NCBI GenBank assembly: GCA_025352695.1
Contig: JANXSK010000024.1
Location: forward strand, 1-52,124
Length of the DNA stretch: 52,124 nt
Direction: 5' to 3'
DNA from: Ferruginibacter sp.
Lineage (GTDB): Bacteria > Bacteroidota > Bacteroidia > Chitinophagales > Chitinophagaceae
Below are positions 1 through 8,809 of this stretch, piece after piece. Each line of letters starts with the position of its first letter. The first letter of the stretch is position 1. The notes beneath the pieces were generated by a model that worked only from the letters and a program-made list of their open reading frames with translations, made no database searches and had not been told where the DNA came from. The position numbers and the translations under genes are program-made.

Positions 1-180
1 TGCATAAAATTTGCTGCATCATTCAGGCTGGTATTATTAAAACGGACCTCAATAATAAGTTGGCTAAAGCACACTTATTTACCACTTATTAAGGACTGCT
101 TATGTGATGCACCTAAAAATAAGCAGACCCATTATGATGCGCTAAAAATCAACAGGAAAAAGCCGTAAGTTAACGACTAT

Positions 181-196
181 GGTGTCCTCACCGACC
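181..196 (-). repeat. Decayed REP sequence left of the RAYT pseudogene
   Basis: The 16 bases GGTGTCCTCACCGACC are, with two mismatches, the reverse complement of GGTCGGTAGGGACACC at 805-820. The central GGTG-TCCT-CACC can form a short hairpin, but the outer stem is lost on one side. The same core (GGTGAGGnCACC when read on the other strand) forms both hairpins of the element at 23074-23176. RAYT transposases are known to be flanked by inverted REP palindromes, so this is read as the left REP of a dead REPtron. Confidence 0.6.
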
Positions 197-299
197 TTTA
201 GCAAAATTAATTATTTTACAAATAAATGTGAAAGCAAAAGAATATAAATATAATAAACATTATAATTCTTATACAGAATTAAATAAAGTTAATTTTTGA

Positions 300-794
300 A
301 CGATAACTGTTAATAAATGACAACATTTATTAAAGCCAGATTCAAATAAAATGATCATCATCAATAGCCTTTAATAGTTGGTGCAAAGTGAACTGGTTAA
401 AATTTGGGGTTACGTAATAATGCCCAATCATATTCACCTTGTGTGGGAGCAATTAAAGATGAATAGAAAAGAGTTTCCTAAAAATAGTTTAGAAAAGTTT
501 GCGGCCAAAACACTAGTTAACAACATGAAAGCAGCTAACGATCTGGCATGAAGAAATTATGCAGTGACGTCAGTAGACAGGGTACATAAGATGAGGTTAA
601 GAAACCCTTTAGCAATAAGAATCATTAACAAAGAAATGGCTGCACAAAAAATAGATTACATGCATTTGAACTCCATGCAGCCTCATTGGCTATTGTGTAA
701 TCATCCTGCAGATTACAGGTTTTTATCAGCCAGATTTTACGAGCAAAATTTGGACGAGTTCGAAATACTAACGCATTTTAATAAAGTATTTTAA
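300..794 (+). pseudogene. Decayed REP-associated tyrosine transposase (RAYT, IS200/Y1-like HUH family)
   Basis: One reading frame from about 300 to 794 translates to a recognisable RAYT-type protein broken by four stops: TGA at 318, TAA at 372, TAG at 375 and TGA at 549. Visible blocks in order are QHLLKPDS (321-344), a stretch ending in GYVIMPNHIHLVW (408-446), which holds the His-hydrophobic-His (HUH) metal motif, and the C-terminal blocks QKIDYMHLN and PADYRFLSARFYE. These blocks are typical of COG1943 RAYT proteins. The first stop sits where the family usually has Trp (QHLL preceded by W), so simple point mutations explain the decay. No start codon or N-terminus is convincing before 300. 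A GTG-started open stretch at 564-794 is only the C-terminal third. The remnant lies between two inverted REP-like sequences (181-196 and 805-820). It is surely not functional as read. Confidence 0.8.
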
Positions 795-804
795 AAGAAG
801 ACGT

Positions 805-820
805 GGTCGGTAGGGACACC
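805..820 (+). repeat. Decayed REP sequence right of the RAYT pseudogene
   Basis: GGTCGGTAGGGACACC begins 10 bases after the transposase stop and is in inverted orientation to 181-196, matching its reverse complement at 14 of 16 positions. The hairpin is degraded, as is the gene it flanks. The position just outside a RAYT gene is the expected place for a REP. Confidence 0.6.
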
Positions 821-1402
821 AGGTCATGGGAAGAAAGGGTATTCAGTGTTGGAAAATGTAATAACCATAGCAGCAACAAACCAAAAGACAAAGTTCAATT
901 AAAATTATACAGTACACGAGTGCGACGCCCATGCAGTTCCACAAAGTTTCTTAGCCCGGACAATATTTTATTTAATTATATTTATTTTTTATTCTCAACA
1001 GTATATCCCCGCCAGGCTCAGGTTTTCCTAAATTTGCCATCAGTTACTGATACAAATTGTTGTGCAACAAAAACAGAAGGATACCCATTTTTATAATATC
1101 ATGAAAAGGGTGAAAGGTAGCAATTACCTGTAAATTATTAAAATACTTAAAAAATTTCAAATGCCCTGCCTCGTTTACAATTATTTCCCTAATTTAGCTT
1201 TCACAAAAGTGGTACAATTGAAATTTTATATCATCCCATCTAACATATCTTTAGCTACACCTGCTATGGGTATCACTATTTTCACAATAGGTACAACCCG
1301 TTAAGGGTTGCAAATTTTCATATTATCTTTGGGCAAATCGCTGTTTTTCATTACATGAAATATTACAGTTATAATTTTACATCACTTACATAAATAAAAG
1401 AA
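821..1402. other. Non-coding stretch before the thr operon
   Basis: No convincing gene. A 97-codon open frame at 803-1096 has an unlikely composition (many Cys, Ser and Arg), starts inside the REP sequence and resembles no family I know. The notable items are a small hairpin CAACCC-GTTAA-GGGTTG at 1294-1310 and a TATCTTTG promoter-like box at 1324-1331, both close to thrA. Confidence 0.6.
1324..1331 (+). promoter_or_regulatory. Possible -7 promoter box for thrABC
   Basis: TATCTTTG matches the Bacteroidota -7 consensus TAnnTTTG. It would start a transcript about 65 bases before the thrA ATG. No TTG lies at the usual 19-21 base spacing upstream (the nearest is at 1308, 13 bases away), so support is partial. 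The hairpin at 1294-1310 lies just upstream and would not be in the message. Confidence 0.4.
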
Positions 1403-3844
1403 ATGCAGGTTTTAAAGTTTGGAGGAAGTTCTGTAGCCAACTCAGTTAACATTAATAAAGTTGTTGCAATTGTAAAAGAGAAAATTAAAGAAGATGCAAC
1501 CATTGTTGTTGTATCAGCATTTGGTGGTATTACGGATATTTTATTACAATGCAGTCAGTTGGCTGCCGAAGGAAATGAAAACTACAAACAAAAATTACAC
1601 GAAGCAGAACTGCGTCATCTTAATACGGTAAAAGAGTTAATTACCATTACGCAACAAAGTGCTGTACTAAGCATGGTAAAAACTTTGTGCAACGAAATTG
1701 AAGATATACATACTGGAATTTTTTTATTGAAAGAATTATCAGAACGTACCAAAGACAGGATTGTGAGTTATGGCGAAATTTTATCTTCTAAAATTATTGC
1801 TGCTAAATTAAACACAGATGCCTTTGTATGCGAATGGATAAATTCAGCACAACTAATTACTACCAATGCAAATTATGGTGCAGCCTCTGTTGATTTTACA
1901 GTTACTGATAAAAAAATTGTAAATTATTTTAAGGCAACAAATTCTTCCCTATTTATTATGCCGGGTTTTATAGCTTCAGATGCAAGTGGGGTAAATACTA
2001 CTCTAGGTAGGGGAGGGTCAGACTATACGGCCGCCATTGTTGCAGCAGCATTAGATGTAAAAGTTTTAGAAATTTGGACAGATGTTTCGGGTATGATGAC
2101 CGCTGACCCAAGGTTGGTTACCAATGTTAAAATTATTCCGCAGATTTCTTACCAGGAAGCAATGGAGCTATCTCATTTTGGAGCCAAAGTTATTTATCCT
2201 CCAACTATACAACCTGTTAGGGGTAAAGGTATTAAAACATGGATCAAAAATACTTTTGCTCCTCAAGATGCCGGAACAGTTATTCAGCAAGAAGCGGATA
2301 ATAACAGCAATAGTATAAGAGGAATTTCCAGTATCAACAGCATTGCGTTATTAAGTCTTGAAGGTAGTGGTATGGTAGGAATTCCTGGCTTCTCCAAAAG
2401 ATTATTTGAAGCTTTGGCAGTTAAAAAAATCAATGTGATTTTAATAACCCAAAGTTCCTCCGAACATTCAATTTGTGTTGGTATTGATGCATCCAATGCA
2501 GACATGGCAAAAAAAATTATTGATGAAGCATTTGCTTACGAGATTGAAACAAAAAAAGTAGATCCGATTATTGTTGAAAATGAGTTGGCAATAGTTGCAT
2601 TGGTGGGCGACAATATGAAAAGTCATCCTGGTATTAGTGGTAAAATGTTTGGTAATCTTGGGCGTAATGGAGTAAACGTACGTGCCATTGCACAAGGGTC
2701 TTCAGAAAGAAATATTTCGGCGGTGATAGCAGCACAGGATGTAAAAAAGGCCATCAATGTATTGCACGAAGAATTTTTTGAAACCGTATACAAAGAGATC
2801 AATCTTTTTATTGCAGGCGTGGGCAATGTGGGTGGTAAATTAGTTGCACAAATATTACAGCAACAGCAATTTCTTTTACAAAATCTACATTTAAAAATAA
2901 ACGTTGTTGGTTTATGTAACAGTAAAAAAATGCTTTTTAAAGATGAAGGTATTAATTTGAACCAATGGAAAGAATTATTGCTTAATGAAGGTGAAACAAT
3001 GAACACGCAACAATTCATCAACAGAATACAGGCAAAGAATTTGCGCAATGCTGTTTTTGCAGATGTTACTGCTAATGAAATGGTAGCTACCTGTTATGAA
3101 GAGTTATTACAAAAAAGTATTTCTGTGGTGGCTTGCAATAAAATTGCCTGTTCTTCCTCTTTTGAGTACTATACAAAATTAAAAAATCTTTCAAGAGAAT
3201 TCAATGCTCAGTTTTTGTTTGAAACGAATGTGGGAGCCAGTTTACCTATTATTGGCACACTCAACGATTTGATGCGGGGTGGCGATAAAATAAATAGGAT
3301 TCAGGCAGTATTAAGTGGCACGCTAAATTTTGTTTTTAATAATTACGATGGTAAAAAAAGTTTTGCAACCATTGTTAAGCAAGCACAGGATGAAGGGTAT
3401 ACCGAACCTGATCCACGCCTAGATTTAAGCGGTAAGGATGTGATGCGTAAAATAATGATACTTGCACGTGAAGCCGGCAATGTGATTGAAATGGAAGATA
3501 TTGCTAACAATAATTTTATGCCTGCGGCATGTATGTTAGGTTCTGTAGAAGATTTCTACAAATCAATGGAAACACATGAAGCTCATTTTAAAATTTTGTT
3601 TGTTAAAGCCGGATTAAATAAATTAAAATTTGTGGCTAGTTTTGAAAATGGCAAAGCTTCGGTAGGGTTACAGCACATCGGGCCGGAGCATGATTTATAT
3701 CATCTGTATGGAAAAGATAATATTGTACTTTTTTACACAGATCGTTATGTAGAACAGCCATTGGTTATAAAGGGTGCAGGTGCAGGTGCAGATGTAACAG
3801 CATCAGGTGTATTTGGCGATATTATTAAAGCATCCAGGGTATAA
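1403..3844 (+). CDS. thrA: Bifunctional aspartate kinase / homoserine dehydrogenase
   Basis: Catalyses the first step (phosphorylation of aspartate) and the third step (reduction of aspartate semialdehyde to homoserine) of the threonine and methionine branch. The 813-residue length is normal for the fused enzyme. The kinase domain opens with KFGGSS at residues 5-10 and carries a GRGGSDYTA block near residue 207. Tandem ACT-type regulatory sequence follows at roughly 310-460, and the dehydrogenase Rossmann motif GVGNVGG lies near residue 471. The C-terminal part holds the ACNKIA and GAGAGADVTASGVFGDI blocks of homoserine dehydrogenase. It is the first gene of thrABC. The ACT domains imply feedback control by threonine, as is known for the family. 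The ATG at 1403 is followed at once by the conserved kinase start. Confidence 0.97.
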   Translation: MQVLKFGGSSVANSVNINKVVAIVKEKIKEDATIVVVSAFGGITDILLQCSQLAAEGNENYKQKLHEAELRHLNTVKELITITQQSAVLSMVKTLCNEIEDIHTGIFLLKELSERTKDRIVSYGEILSSKIIAAKLNTDAFVCEWINSAQLITTNANYGAASVDFTVTDKKIVNYFKATNSSLFIMPGFIASDASGVNTTLGRGGSDYTAAIVAAALDVKVLEIWTDVSGMMTADPRLVTNVKIIPQISYQEAMELSHFGAKVIYPPTIQPVRGKGIKTWIKNTFAPQDAGTVIQQEADNNSNSIRGISSINSIALLSLEGSGMVGIPGFSKRLFEALAVKKINVILITQSSSEHSICVGIDASNADMAKKIIDEAFAYEIETKKVDPIIVENELAIVALVGDNMKSHPGISGKMFGNLGRNGVNVRAIAQGSSERNISAVIAAQDVKKAINVLHEEFFETVYKEINLFIAGVGNVGGKLVAQILQQQQFLLQNLHLKINVVGLCNSKKMLFKDEGINLNQWKELLLNEGETMNTQQFINRIQAKNLRNAVFADVTANEMVATCYEELLQKSISVVACNKIACSSSFEYYTKLKNLSREFNAQFLFETNVGASLPIIGTLNDLMRGGDKINRIQAVLSGTLNFVFNNYDGKKSFATIVKQAQDEGYTEPDPRLDLSGKDVMRKIMILAREAGNVIEMEDIANNNFMPAACMLGSVEDFYKSMETHEAHFKILFVKAGLNKLKFVASFENGKASVGLQHIGPEHDLYHLYGKDNIVLFYTDRYVEQPLVIKGAGAGADVTASGVFGDIIKASRV

Positions 3845-3888
3845 AATTGGTTGCTATTTTTTCGAAAAAAAAGAAAAAAAGTACGTGT

Positions 3889-4881
3889 ATGAATGAACAG
3901 GTTAGCAAAATTTCAGCAAATGACAGAAAACTCAATTATTTTCCTTTAGGCGATCGAGGTAAAACTGTACAGGTACTAGCACCAGCAACTGTTGCCAATT
4001 TGGTTTGTGGATTCGATGTGTTGGGCATGTGCTTAAACGAACCCAATGATTTAATGGAAATTAAATTACTTGATGAAAAAAAAATCGTAATCATCAGTGC
4101 AGACGGGTATCCGTTACCGCTGGATCCTGCTCTAAATACCGCTGGTGCACCACTGGTTGAAATGATCAATGAATTACCTGATAATATTGGGTTTGAAGTA
4201 ACCATTCATAAAAAAATAAAACCTGGTAGCGGGATAGGCTCAAGTGCTGCAAGTGCTGCTGGTGCAGTGGTAGGCGCTAATTATTTATTAAATGATTTTT
4301 TTTCTAAACCGGATCTTGTACGCTTTGCTATGTTTGGCGAAAAAGTAGCCTCCGGTGTAAAACATGCTGATAATATTGCACCTGGTATTTACGGCGGCAT
4401 CACATTAATCCGTAGCATTCATCCATTGGATATTGTACCAATATCTTCTCCACAATTATTTGTAACCATTGTTCATCCCCAGATAGAAGTACGTACTTCA
4501 GATGCACGGCAAATACTTCGCAAAGAAGTTTTGTTAAAAGATGCGATTAAGCAATGGGGTAATATTGCTGGACTGGTAGCTGGTTTTATTCAAAATGACC
4601 TTGCGTTAATCGGTCGTTCTTTGGAAGATGTTATTATTGAACCGGTGAGAAGTATTTTAATTCCTGGCTTTGATGAAGTGAAGTTGAAGTGTAAAGTAAC
4701 TGGTGCATTGGGCGGTGGCATTTCTGGTTCTGGACCATCTATTTTTATGTTAAGTAAAGATAAAAAAACCGCCATCGAAGTAGAAACTGTCATGAAAGAA
4801 ATTTACAACAAGATTGGTTTGGCGTACCATACTTATGTAACAACAATTAATCAAACGGGTGTTAAAATAGTTATCGGATAA
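3889..4881 (+). CDS. thrB: Homoserine kinase
   Basis: Phosphorylates homoserine for threonine synthase; a GHMP-family kinase of about 330 residues. The conserved N-terminal block APATVANLVCGFDVLG and the ATP-binding motif PGSGIGSSAASAAG are present, and the C-terminal GGGISGSGPSIF loop is intact. The frame is open back to a TTG at 3847, but that would add a lysine-rich segment (SKKKKKS) not expected in the family, so the ATG at 3889 is preferred. It follows thrA by 44 bases and precedes thrC. A copy of the interspersed repeat starts 4 bases after its stop codon. Confidence 0.95.
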   Translation: MNEQVSKISANDRKLNYFPLGDRGKTVQVLAPATVANLVCGFDVLGMCLNEPNDLMEIKLLDEKKIVIISADGYPLPLDPALNTAGAPLVEMINELPDNIGFEVTIHKKIKPGSGIGSSAASAAGAVVGANYLLNDFFSKPDLVRFAMFGEKVASGVKHADNIAPGIYGGITLIRSIHPLDIVPISSPQLFVTIVHPQIEVRTSDARQILRKEVLLKDAIKQWGNIAGLVAGFIQNDLALIGRSLEDVIIEPVRSILIPGFDEVKLKCKVTGALGGGISGSGPSIFMLSKDKKTAIEVETVMKEIYNKIGLAYHTYVTTINQTGVKIVIG

Positions 4882-4885
4882 AAAA

Positions 4886-4941
4886 GTTTTGTACTTAGCT
4901 TTTGTCCTACTATTAGGCATCGTTGTGTCACTCACTTGTAC
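4886..4941 (+). repeat. Interspersed repeat, copy A (between thrB and thrC)
   Basis: Holds the 24-mer whose first half is CATCGTTGTGTC and second half ACTCACTTGTAC (4918-4941). The 45 bases 4897-4941 match 19364-19408 with three differences. Upstream of the core are GTTTTGT (4886) and AGCTTTT (4897), shared in looser form by copies at 21895, 41166 and 44863. It begins 4 bases after the thrB stop and ends 38 bases before the thrC start, so it should be transcribed in the thr mRNA. Confidence 0.85.
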
Positions 4942-4979
4942 CAAAAATCATTATTGAGCATTCTAACATTAGCAATACA

Positions 4980-6278
4980 ATGCAGTACTACAGTACCAAT
5001 CATCAATCACCCAAAGTAGATTTTAAACAAGCAACTATAAACGGACAGGCGCCAGATAAGGGCTTGTACTTTCCTGAACAAATTCCCCTTCTGTCAAAAG
5101 AGTTCATAGAAAATATTGCCAATTATTCAAACGAGGAAATTGCTTACGAGGTAATTAAACCATATGTGAGCGATGCAATTCCCGAACAAGAACTTCGAAA
5201 GATAGTAAACGAAACAATCAACTTCAATATTCCATTGATAAAAGTAACTGATGCCATTTTTTCTTTGGAGTTGTATCATGGTCCCACACTCGCTTTTAAA
5301 GATATTGGAGCAAGATTTATGAGTCGCTGTCTTGGTTATTTTGTAAAAAATCTTTCAAAAAAAGTAACAGTGCTGGTAGCAACTTCAGGTGATACCGGTG
5401 GAGCGGTAGCCAATGGGTTTTTTGATGTGGATGGGGTAGATGTGGTAATACTATATCCATCTGGGAAAGTGAGTTCGGTACAGGAAAAACAATTAACCAC
5501 GCTGGGTAAAAATATTCATGCACTCGAAGTTGCTGGTACATTTGATGATTGCCAGCAAATGGTAAAGCAGGTATTTACAGATGCAGCATTGAATAAAAAA
5601 TTATTTTTAACCTCCGCTAATTCAATCAATGTAGCACGATGGTTGCCACAGCAGTTTTATTATTTCTTTGCCTACAAACAATGGCTTTTAAAAAATAATC
5701 CACCGGTAATAGCAGTACCTAGTGGTAATTTTGGTAATATCTGTGCAGGTATTTTAGCGTATGTTTCAGGATTACCTGTAAAACATTTTATTGCAGCGTG
5801 CAATGCCAATGATATCGTACCCAGCTTTATGCAGACAGAAAAATACGAGCCCAAAAAAGCTATAGCAACTATCTCTAATGCCATGGACGTGGGCAATCCA
5901 AGTAATTTTATACGTATCCTCGAAATTTTTCAGCACCAGTTTATTGATCTTAAAAAAGTATTAAGCAGTTACAGTATTTCTGATGAAGAAACAAAAAGTA
6001 CTTTGCAAAAAGTGTATCAAACAGAAGGGTATTTATTAGACCCACACGGTGCAGTTGGTTATTATGCTTTACAGCAATATTTACAAAACAATCCAACAGA
6101 AAAAGGTATCGTTTTAGAAACTGCTCATCCCGTTAAATTTTATGATGTGGTAGAACCCGTAATTGGAGAAGCTGTACCAATACCAGTTACAGTGCAGCAA
6201 CAACTACGGTTAGAAAAAAAGAGTACTAAAATTGCTGCAGAAGTGGATTTGCTTAAACAATTTTTATTGTCTTTATAA
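4980..6278 (+). CDS. thrC: Threonine synthase
   Basis: PLP enzyme that converts O-phosphohomoserine to threonine, the last step of the pathway begun by thrA. The 432-residue form starts MQYYSTNHQ at the ATG at 4980. The open frame extends back to a TTG at 4923, but those 19 residues are translated from the interspersed repeat and are not part of the family. The PLP-lysine motif is GPTLAFKDIGARF. The ATSGDTGGAVANGF block and the glycine-rich AVPSGNFGNICAG loop bind the cofactor phosphate and substrate. Length and blocks fit the fold-type II threonine synthases of Bacteroidota and Proteobacteria. It is the last gene of the thr operon. Confidence 0.96.
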   Translation: MQYYSTNHQSPKVDFKQATINGQAPDKGLYFPEQIPLLSKEFIENIANYSNEEIAYEVIKPYVSDAIPEQELRKIVNETINFNIPLIKVTDAIFSLELYHGPTLAFKDIGARFMSRCLGYFVKNLSKKVTVLVATSGDTGGAVANGFFDVDGVDVVILYPSGKVSSVQEKQLTTLGKNIHALEVAGTFDDCQQMVKQVFTDAALNKKLFLTSANSINVARWLPQQFYYFFAYKQWLLKNNPPVIAVPSGNFGNICAGILAYVSGLPVKHFIAACNANDIVPSFMQTEKYEPKKAIATISNAMDVGNPSNFIRILEIFQHQFIDLKKVLSSYSISDEETKSTLQKVYQTEGYLLDPHGAVGYYALQQYLQNNPTEKGIVLETAHPVKFYDVVEPVIGEAVPIPVTVQQQLRLEKKSTKIAAEVDLLKQFLLSL

Positions 6279-6450
6279 AAAATTGGTTAAAACTTATGGA
6301 GTGAGGGTCACACAAATATTAAGAAATTAATATTTTATTGCCACTTATCATGGGCTTAAAATAAATTGTAATAGTAAAAATATCACCCATCTTATGGTAA
6401 GTAATTGCCTGAGCAAGAGAAAGCGTTGTTACAACGAAAAATACATGGTA

Positions 6451-6786
6451 CTATTTAGCCATAGATTGTTCAACGATTTCATCCATTGTAATTCCAGAAT
6501 GACTTTCATCGTAAATACATTCCCCATTTTTAATTAGGAGTACTTGTGGCGACTCGTGACTAACATCAAATATTGCTGCTATCTTTTGAGAAATATCTCT
6601 GTGTTTGATAAGGTCCAGGTAATAAAAATCTATTCCTTCTGGCGTAGATCCTCTTTCCAGCCTGCCTTTAGCCATACTGCTTATAGAACAGCGAGTACTA
6701 TGTTTAAAAATAAGTTGAGGTTTTACTTTTGATAAATCTTTAACCTCACTTAATTGAGATTCATTGCTTATTTCAGTCCAGTTCAT
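6451..6786 (-). CDS. ytxJ: YtxJ-like thiol protein (bacillithiol-system family)
   Basis: A 111-residue thioredoxin-fold protein of the YtxJ/DUF2847 family, thought to act as a monothiol redox protein in bacillithiol-using bacteria. The motif FKHSTRCSISSMA places the single active cysteine at residue 33, and the SPQVLLIKNG segment matches the cis-proline loop of thioredoxin folds. The frame is open for 26 more codons upstream, but those overlap the small lipoprotein gene in another frame; MNWTEISNE is the usual start of the family, so 6786 is chosen. It lies 20 bases after the lipoprotein gene and is probably co-transcribed with it. Its exact partner is not visible here. Confidence 0.88.
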   Translation of the reverse strand: MNWTEISNESQLSEVKDLSKVKPQLIFKHSTRCSISSMAKGRLERGSTPEGIDFYYLDLIKHRDISQKIAAIFDVSHESPQVLLIKNGECIYDESHSGITMDEIVEQSMAK

Positions 6787-6806
6787 ATTTTGTGTAAATA
6801 ACCTTT

Positions 6807-6923
6807 TTAGTGAATAATCTTTTCTGTCATAGGGCAACCCGTACCTCTTCTGCTTGCTCCGCAAGAAGTTAAACTAATAACAGTAACAATGGTAAATAAT
6901 GCCAGTAAAATAAATTTTTTCAT
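6807..6923 (-). CDS. Very small lipoprotein (38 residues)
   Basis: A 38-codon gene that is easy to miss. The product opens with MKKF, has a hydrophobic stretch (residues 4-19, ILLALFTIVTVISLTS) and a good lipobox LTSC with the lipidation cysteine at residue 21, followed by the short tail GASRRGTGCPMTEKIIH. The mature peptide would be only 18 residues, with a second cysteine in a GCP motif. The signal peptide is complete, and the stop comes 20 bases before the ytxJ start on the same strand, which suggests one operon. Tiny lipoproteins of this kind occur in Bacteroidota, but I cannot name a function. Cotranscription with a thiol protein and the lone extra cysteine hint at a redox or envelope role (inference). 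Confidence 0.7.
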   Translation of the reverse strand: MKKFILLALFTIVTVISLTSCGASRRGTGCPMTEKIIH

Positions 6924-7133
6924 TTTTGTTAATTTGCTGATTTAAAAGAATCAATTAAAAATAAAGATACAAAACTTGACTTAACAAGATGTGAGCCGTG
7001 TTTTTTCATTATTAAAATCTTAACTTGCCTTTAGTATTTTAATAACCTGTTAGTAACGGAAAAGTAATTATACAAATTGTATTTATTAATATTAATTTAA
7101 TAGTAACCAATATAAAACAACCAAAAATCCCCA

Positions 7134-7907
7134 ATGCCTCTACAATTAATTCGTCCAATTGCCTTTATTGATTTAGAAACTACAGGTGTAAACTTATCTA
7201 CAGACAGAATTGTAGAAATAGCCATGATTAAAATTTTGCCAGATGGTAGCAGGCAGGTAAAGCGAAAGCTAATCAATCCTCAAATGCCAATTCCGGAAGT
7301 AACAACGGCCATTCATGGCATTACGGATGAAATGGTTAAAAATGCCCCCACTTTTAAACAAGCAGGAAATGAGTTAAAGCAGTTTATTGAAAATTGTGAT
7401 ATGGGGGGTTATAACAGTAACCGGTTTGATATACCAATGTTGATGGAAGAATTTTTACGTGCAGGTATGGAGGTAGACCTTAGTACCCGCAGAATGGTAG
7501 ACGTTCAACATATTTTTTATACGATGGAGCCACGGACTTTAACTGCTGCATATAAATATTATTGCGAAAAGGAATTGATAGATGCCCATAGTGCAGAGGC
7601 CGATGTAAATGCTACTATTGATGTTTTACTGTCGCAGATGCAACGTTATCCACAGTTAGGTAATTCAGTTGATAGTATTTTAGGTTCTATTGGCGAGGAA
7701 AAAATTGTTGATTATGCCCGCCGTTTTTTATTTAATGAAAAGGGCATAGAAGTTTTTAATTTTGGTAAACATAAAGGTCGCCCAGTTGTTGATGTATTAA
7801 GAGCAGAGCCGCAATATTACGATTGGATGATGAGAGGAGATTTTCCTTTACACACAAAGAAAAAGTTGACAGAAATATTGAACAGAACGTTGTTAAAGAA
7901 TAATTAA
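7134..7907 (+). CDS. DnaQ-like 3'-5' exonuclease with C-terminal Exo X-type domain
   Basis: A 257-residue DEDDh-type exonuclease related to the epsilon subunit of DNA polymerase III. Exo I is FIDLETTG (Asp13, Glu15), Exo II is in GYNSNRFDIPML, and Exo III is HSAEADVNAT with the catalytic His and Asp. After about residue 205 there is a second small module (FNFGKHKGRPVVDVL) found at the C-terminus of many Bacteroidota DnaQ-like nucleases. It may proofread, trim or repair DNA; being a separate protein, it need not be part of the replicase. The ATG at 7134 immediately precedes the conserved domain. The next gene follows after a 79-base gap. Confidence 0.9.
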   Translation: MPLQLIRPIAFIDLETTGVNLSTDRIVEIAMIKILPDGSRQVKRKLINPQMPIPEVTTAIHGITDEMVKNAPTFKQAGNELKQFIENCDMGGYNSNRFDIPMLMEEFLRAGMEVDLSTRRMVDVQHIFYTMEPRTLTAAYKYYCEKELIDAHSAEADVNATIDVLLSQMQRYPQLGNSVDSILGSIGEEKIVDYARRFLFNEKGIEVFNFGKHKGRPVVDVLRAEPQYYDWMMRGDFPLHTKKKLTEILNRTLLKNN

Positions 7908-7986
7908 AGAGCCGATTCTAAATATCTTGATAATTGAAATATTACACACAAATAGTATTTTCGCCATAAAGTACATCGATAAAGAT

Positions 7987-8781
7987 TTGGAAAAGCTAGT
8001 TATTATACCAACATTTAACGAAAAAGAAAATATCGCCTCAATTATTGATGCAGTTTTTTTATTAAATCAACAGTTTCATGTATTAATTATTGATGATGGT
8101 TCTCCAGATGGAACAGCAACTATTGTTAAATCACTTTATTCAAAATACTCAGGTCAGTTATTTTTAGAAGAACGGAAAGGAAAACTAGGTTTGGGTACTG
8201 CTTACATTCATGGTTTTCGTTGGGCACTGCAAAAAGGCTATCAGTTTATTTTTGAAATGGATGCAGATTTTTCTCACAATCCAAATGATTTACAAAGATT
8301 GTATGAAGCTTGTAAAAATGGTGCAGGTGTAGCTGTTGGATCTAGGTATATAAAAGGTGGTGCTGTCGAAAATTGGCCTGCTAACCGTATTGCATTATCT
8401 AAAGGGGCTTCACTATATACAAGAATTATTACCTGGATGCCTGTAAAAGATCCTACTGCTGGTTTTGTTTGCTACCGAAAAGAAGTATTAGAAGCAATTA
8501 ATTTATCAGGAATAAATTTTGTTGGTTATGCTTTTCAAATTGAAATGAAATTTGCTTCATGGAAGTTAGGTTTTAAAATAAAAGAAGTGCCCATCACTTT
8601 TAAAGATAGAAAGTTAGGCGATAGTAAAATGAATAAGGGTATCATTAAAGAAGGTGTTTTAGGTGTGCTTAAATTACGCTGGATGAGCCTTTTTAAAAAC
8701 TATCGAAGCAATGTAAAAAATACCTATTCCAATAATACCCATAATGTTGAGCAGCCCGAAATTGTGCTGGAATCAAAATGA
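7987..8781 (+). CDS. Polyprenol-phosphate sugar transferase (GT2, dolichol-phosphate mannose synthase-like)
   Basis: A GT-A fold family 2 glycosyltransferase of the DPM1 type, which moves a sugar from a nucleotide donor to polyprenyl phosphate on the inner face of the membrane. Key blocks are LVIIPTFNEKENI at the N-terminus, DDGSPDGT (donor binding), EMDADFSHNP (the DxD-like metal site) and GSRYIKGG. No ATG exists near the conserved start. The TTG at 7987 gives MEKLVIIPTFNE, which fits the family start (264 residues); the TTG at 7927 would add 20 unlikely residues. There are no C-terminal membrane segments, as in bacterial and archaeal soluble forms. The exact sugar cannot be read from sequence. 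Confidence 0.88.
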   Translation: MEKLVIIPTFNEKENIASIIDAVFLLNQQFHVLIIDDGSPDGTATIVKSLYSKYSGQLFLEERKGKLGLGTAYIHGFRWALQKGYQFIFEMDADFSHNPNDLQRLYEACKNGAGVAVGSRYIKGGAVENWPANRIALSKGASLYTRIITWMPVKDPTAGFVCYRKEVLEAINLSGINFVGYAFQIEMKFASWKLGFKIKEVPITFKDRKLGDSKMNKGIIKEGVLGVLKLRWMSLFKNYRSNVKNTYSNNTHNVEQPEIVLESK

Positions 8782-8809
8782 TATGTAGTTTTTAATCCCA
8801 ATTATTTTA

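Noticed and set aside
803-1096. 97-codon open frame on the plus strand
   Set aside because: It starts inside the REP remnant, has odd composition and no family resemblance; treated as non-coding.
1294-1310. Hairpin CAACCC-GTTAA-GGGTTG upstream of thrA as an attenuator
   Set aside because: It lies upstream of the promoter-like box, has no T-run, and there is no leader peptide rich in Thr or Ile; not supported as an attenuator.
2623-3048. 141-codon antisense frame within thrA
   Set aside because: It is a shadow of the well-supported thrA frame with a Cys- and Leu-rich translation of no known family.
4923-4979. Extended thrC start at TTG 4923
   Set aside because: The extra 19 residues are translated from the interspersed repeat and do not belong to threonine synthase.
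6296-6320. GAGTGAGGGTCACACAAATAT as a sixth copy of the interspersed repeat
   Set aside because: Only short pieces match and the 5' half of the family is absent, so chance cannot be excluded.
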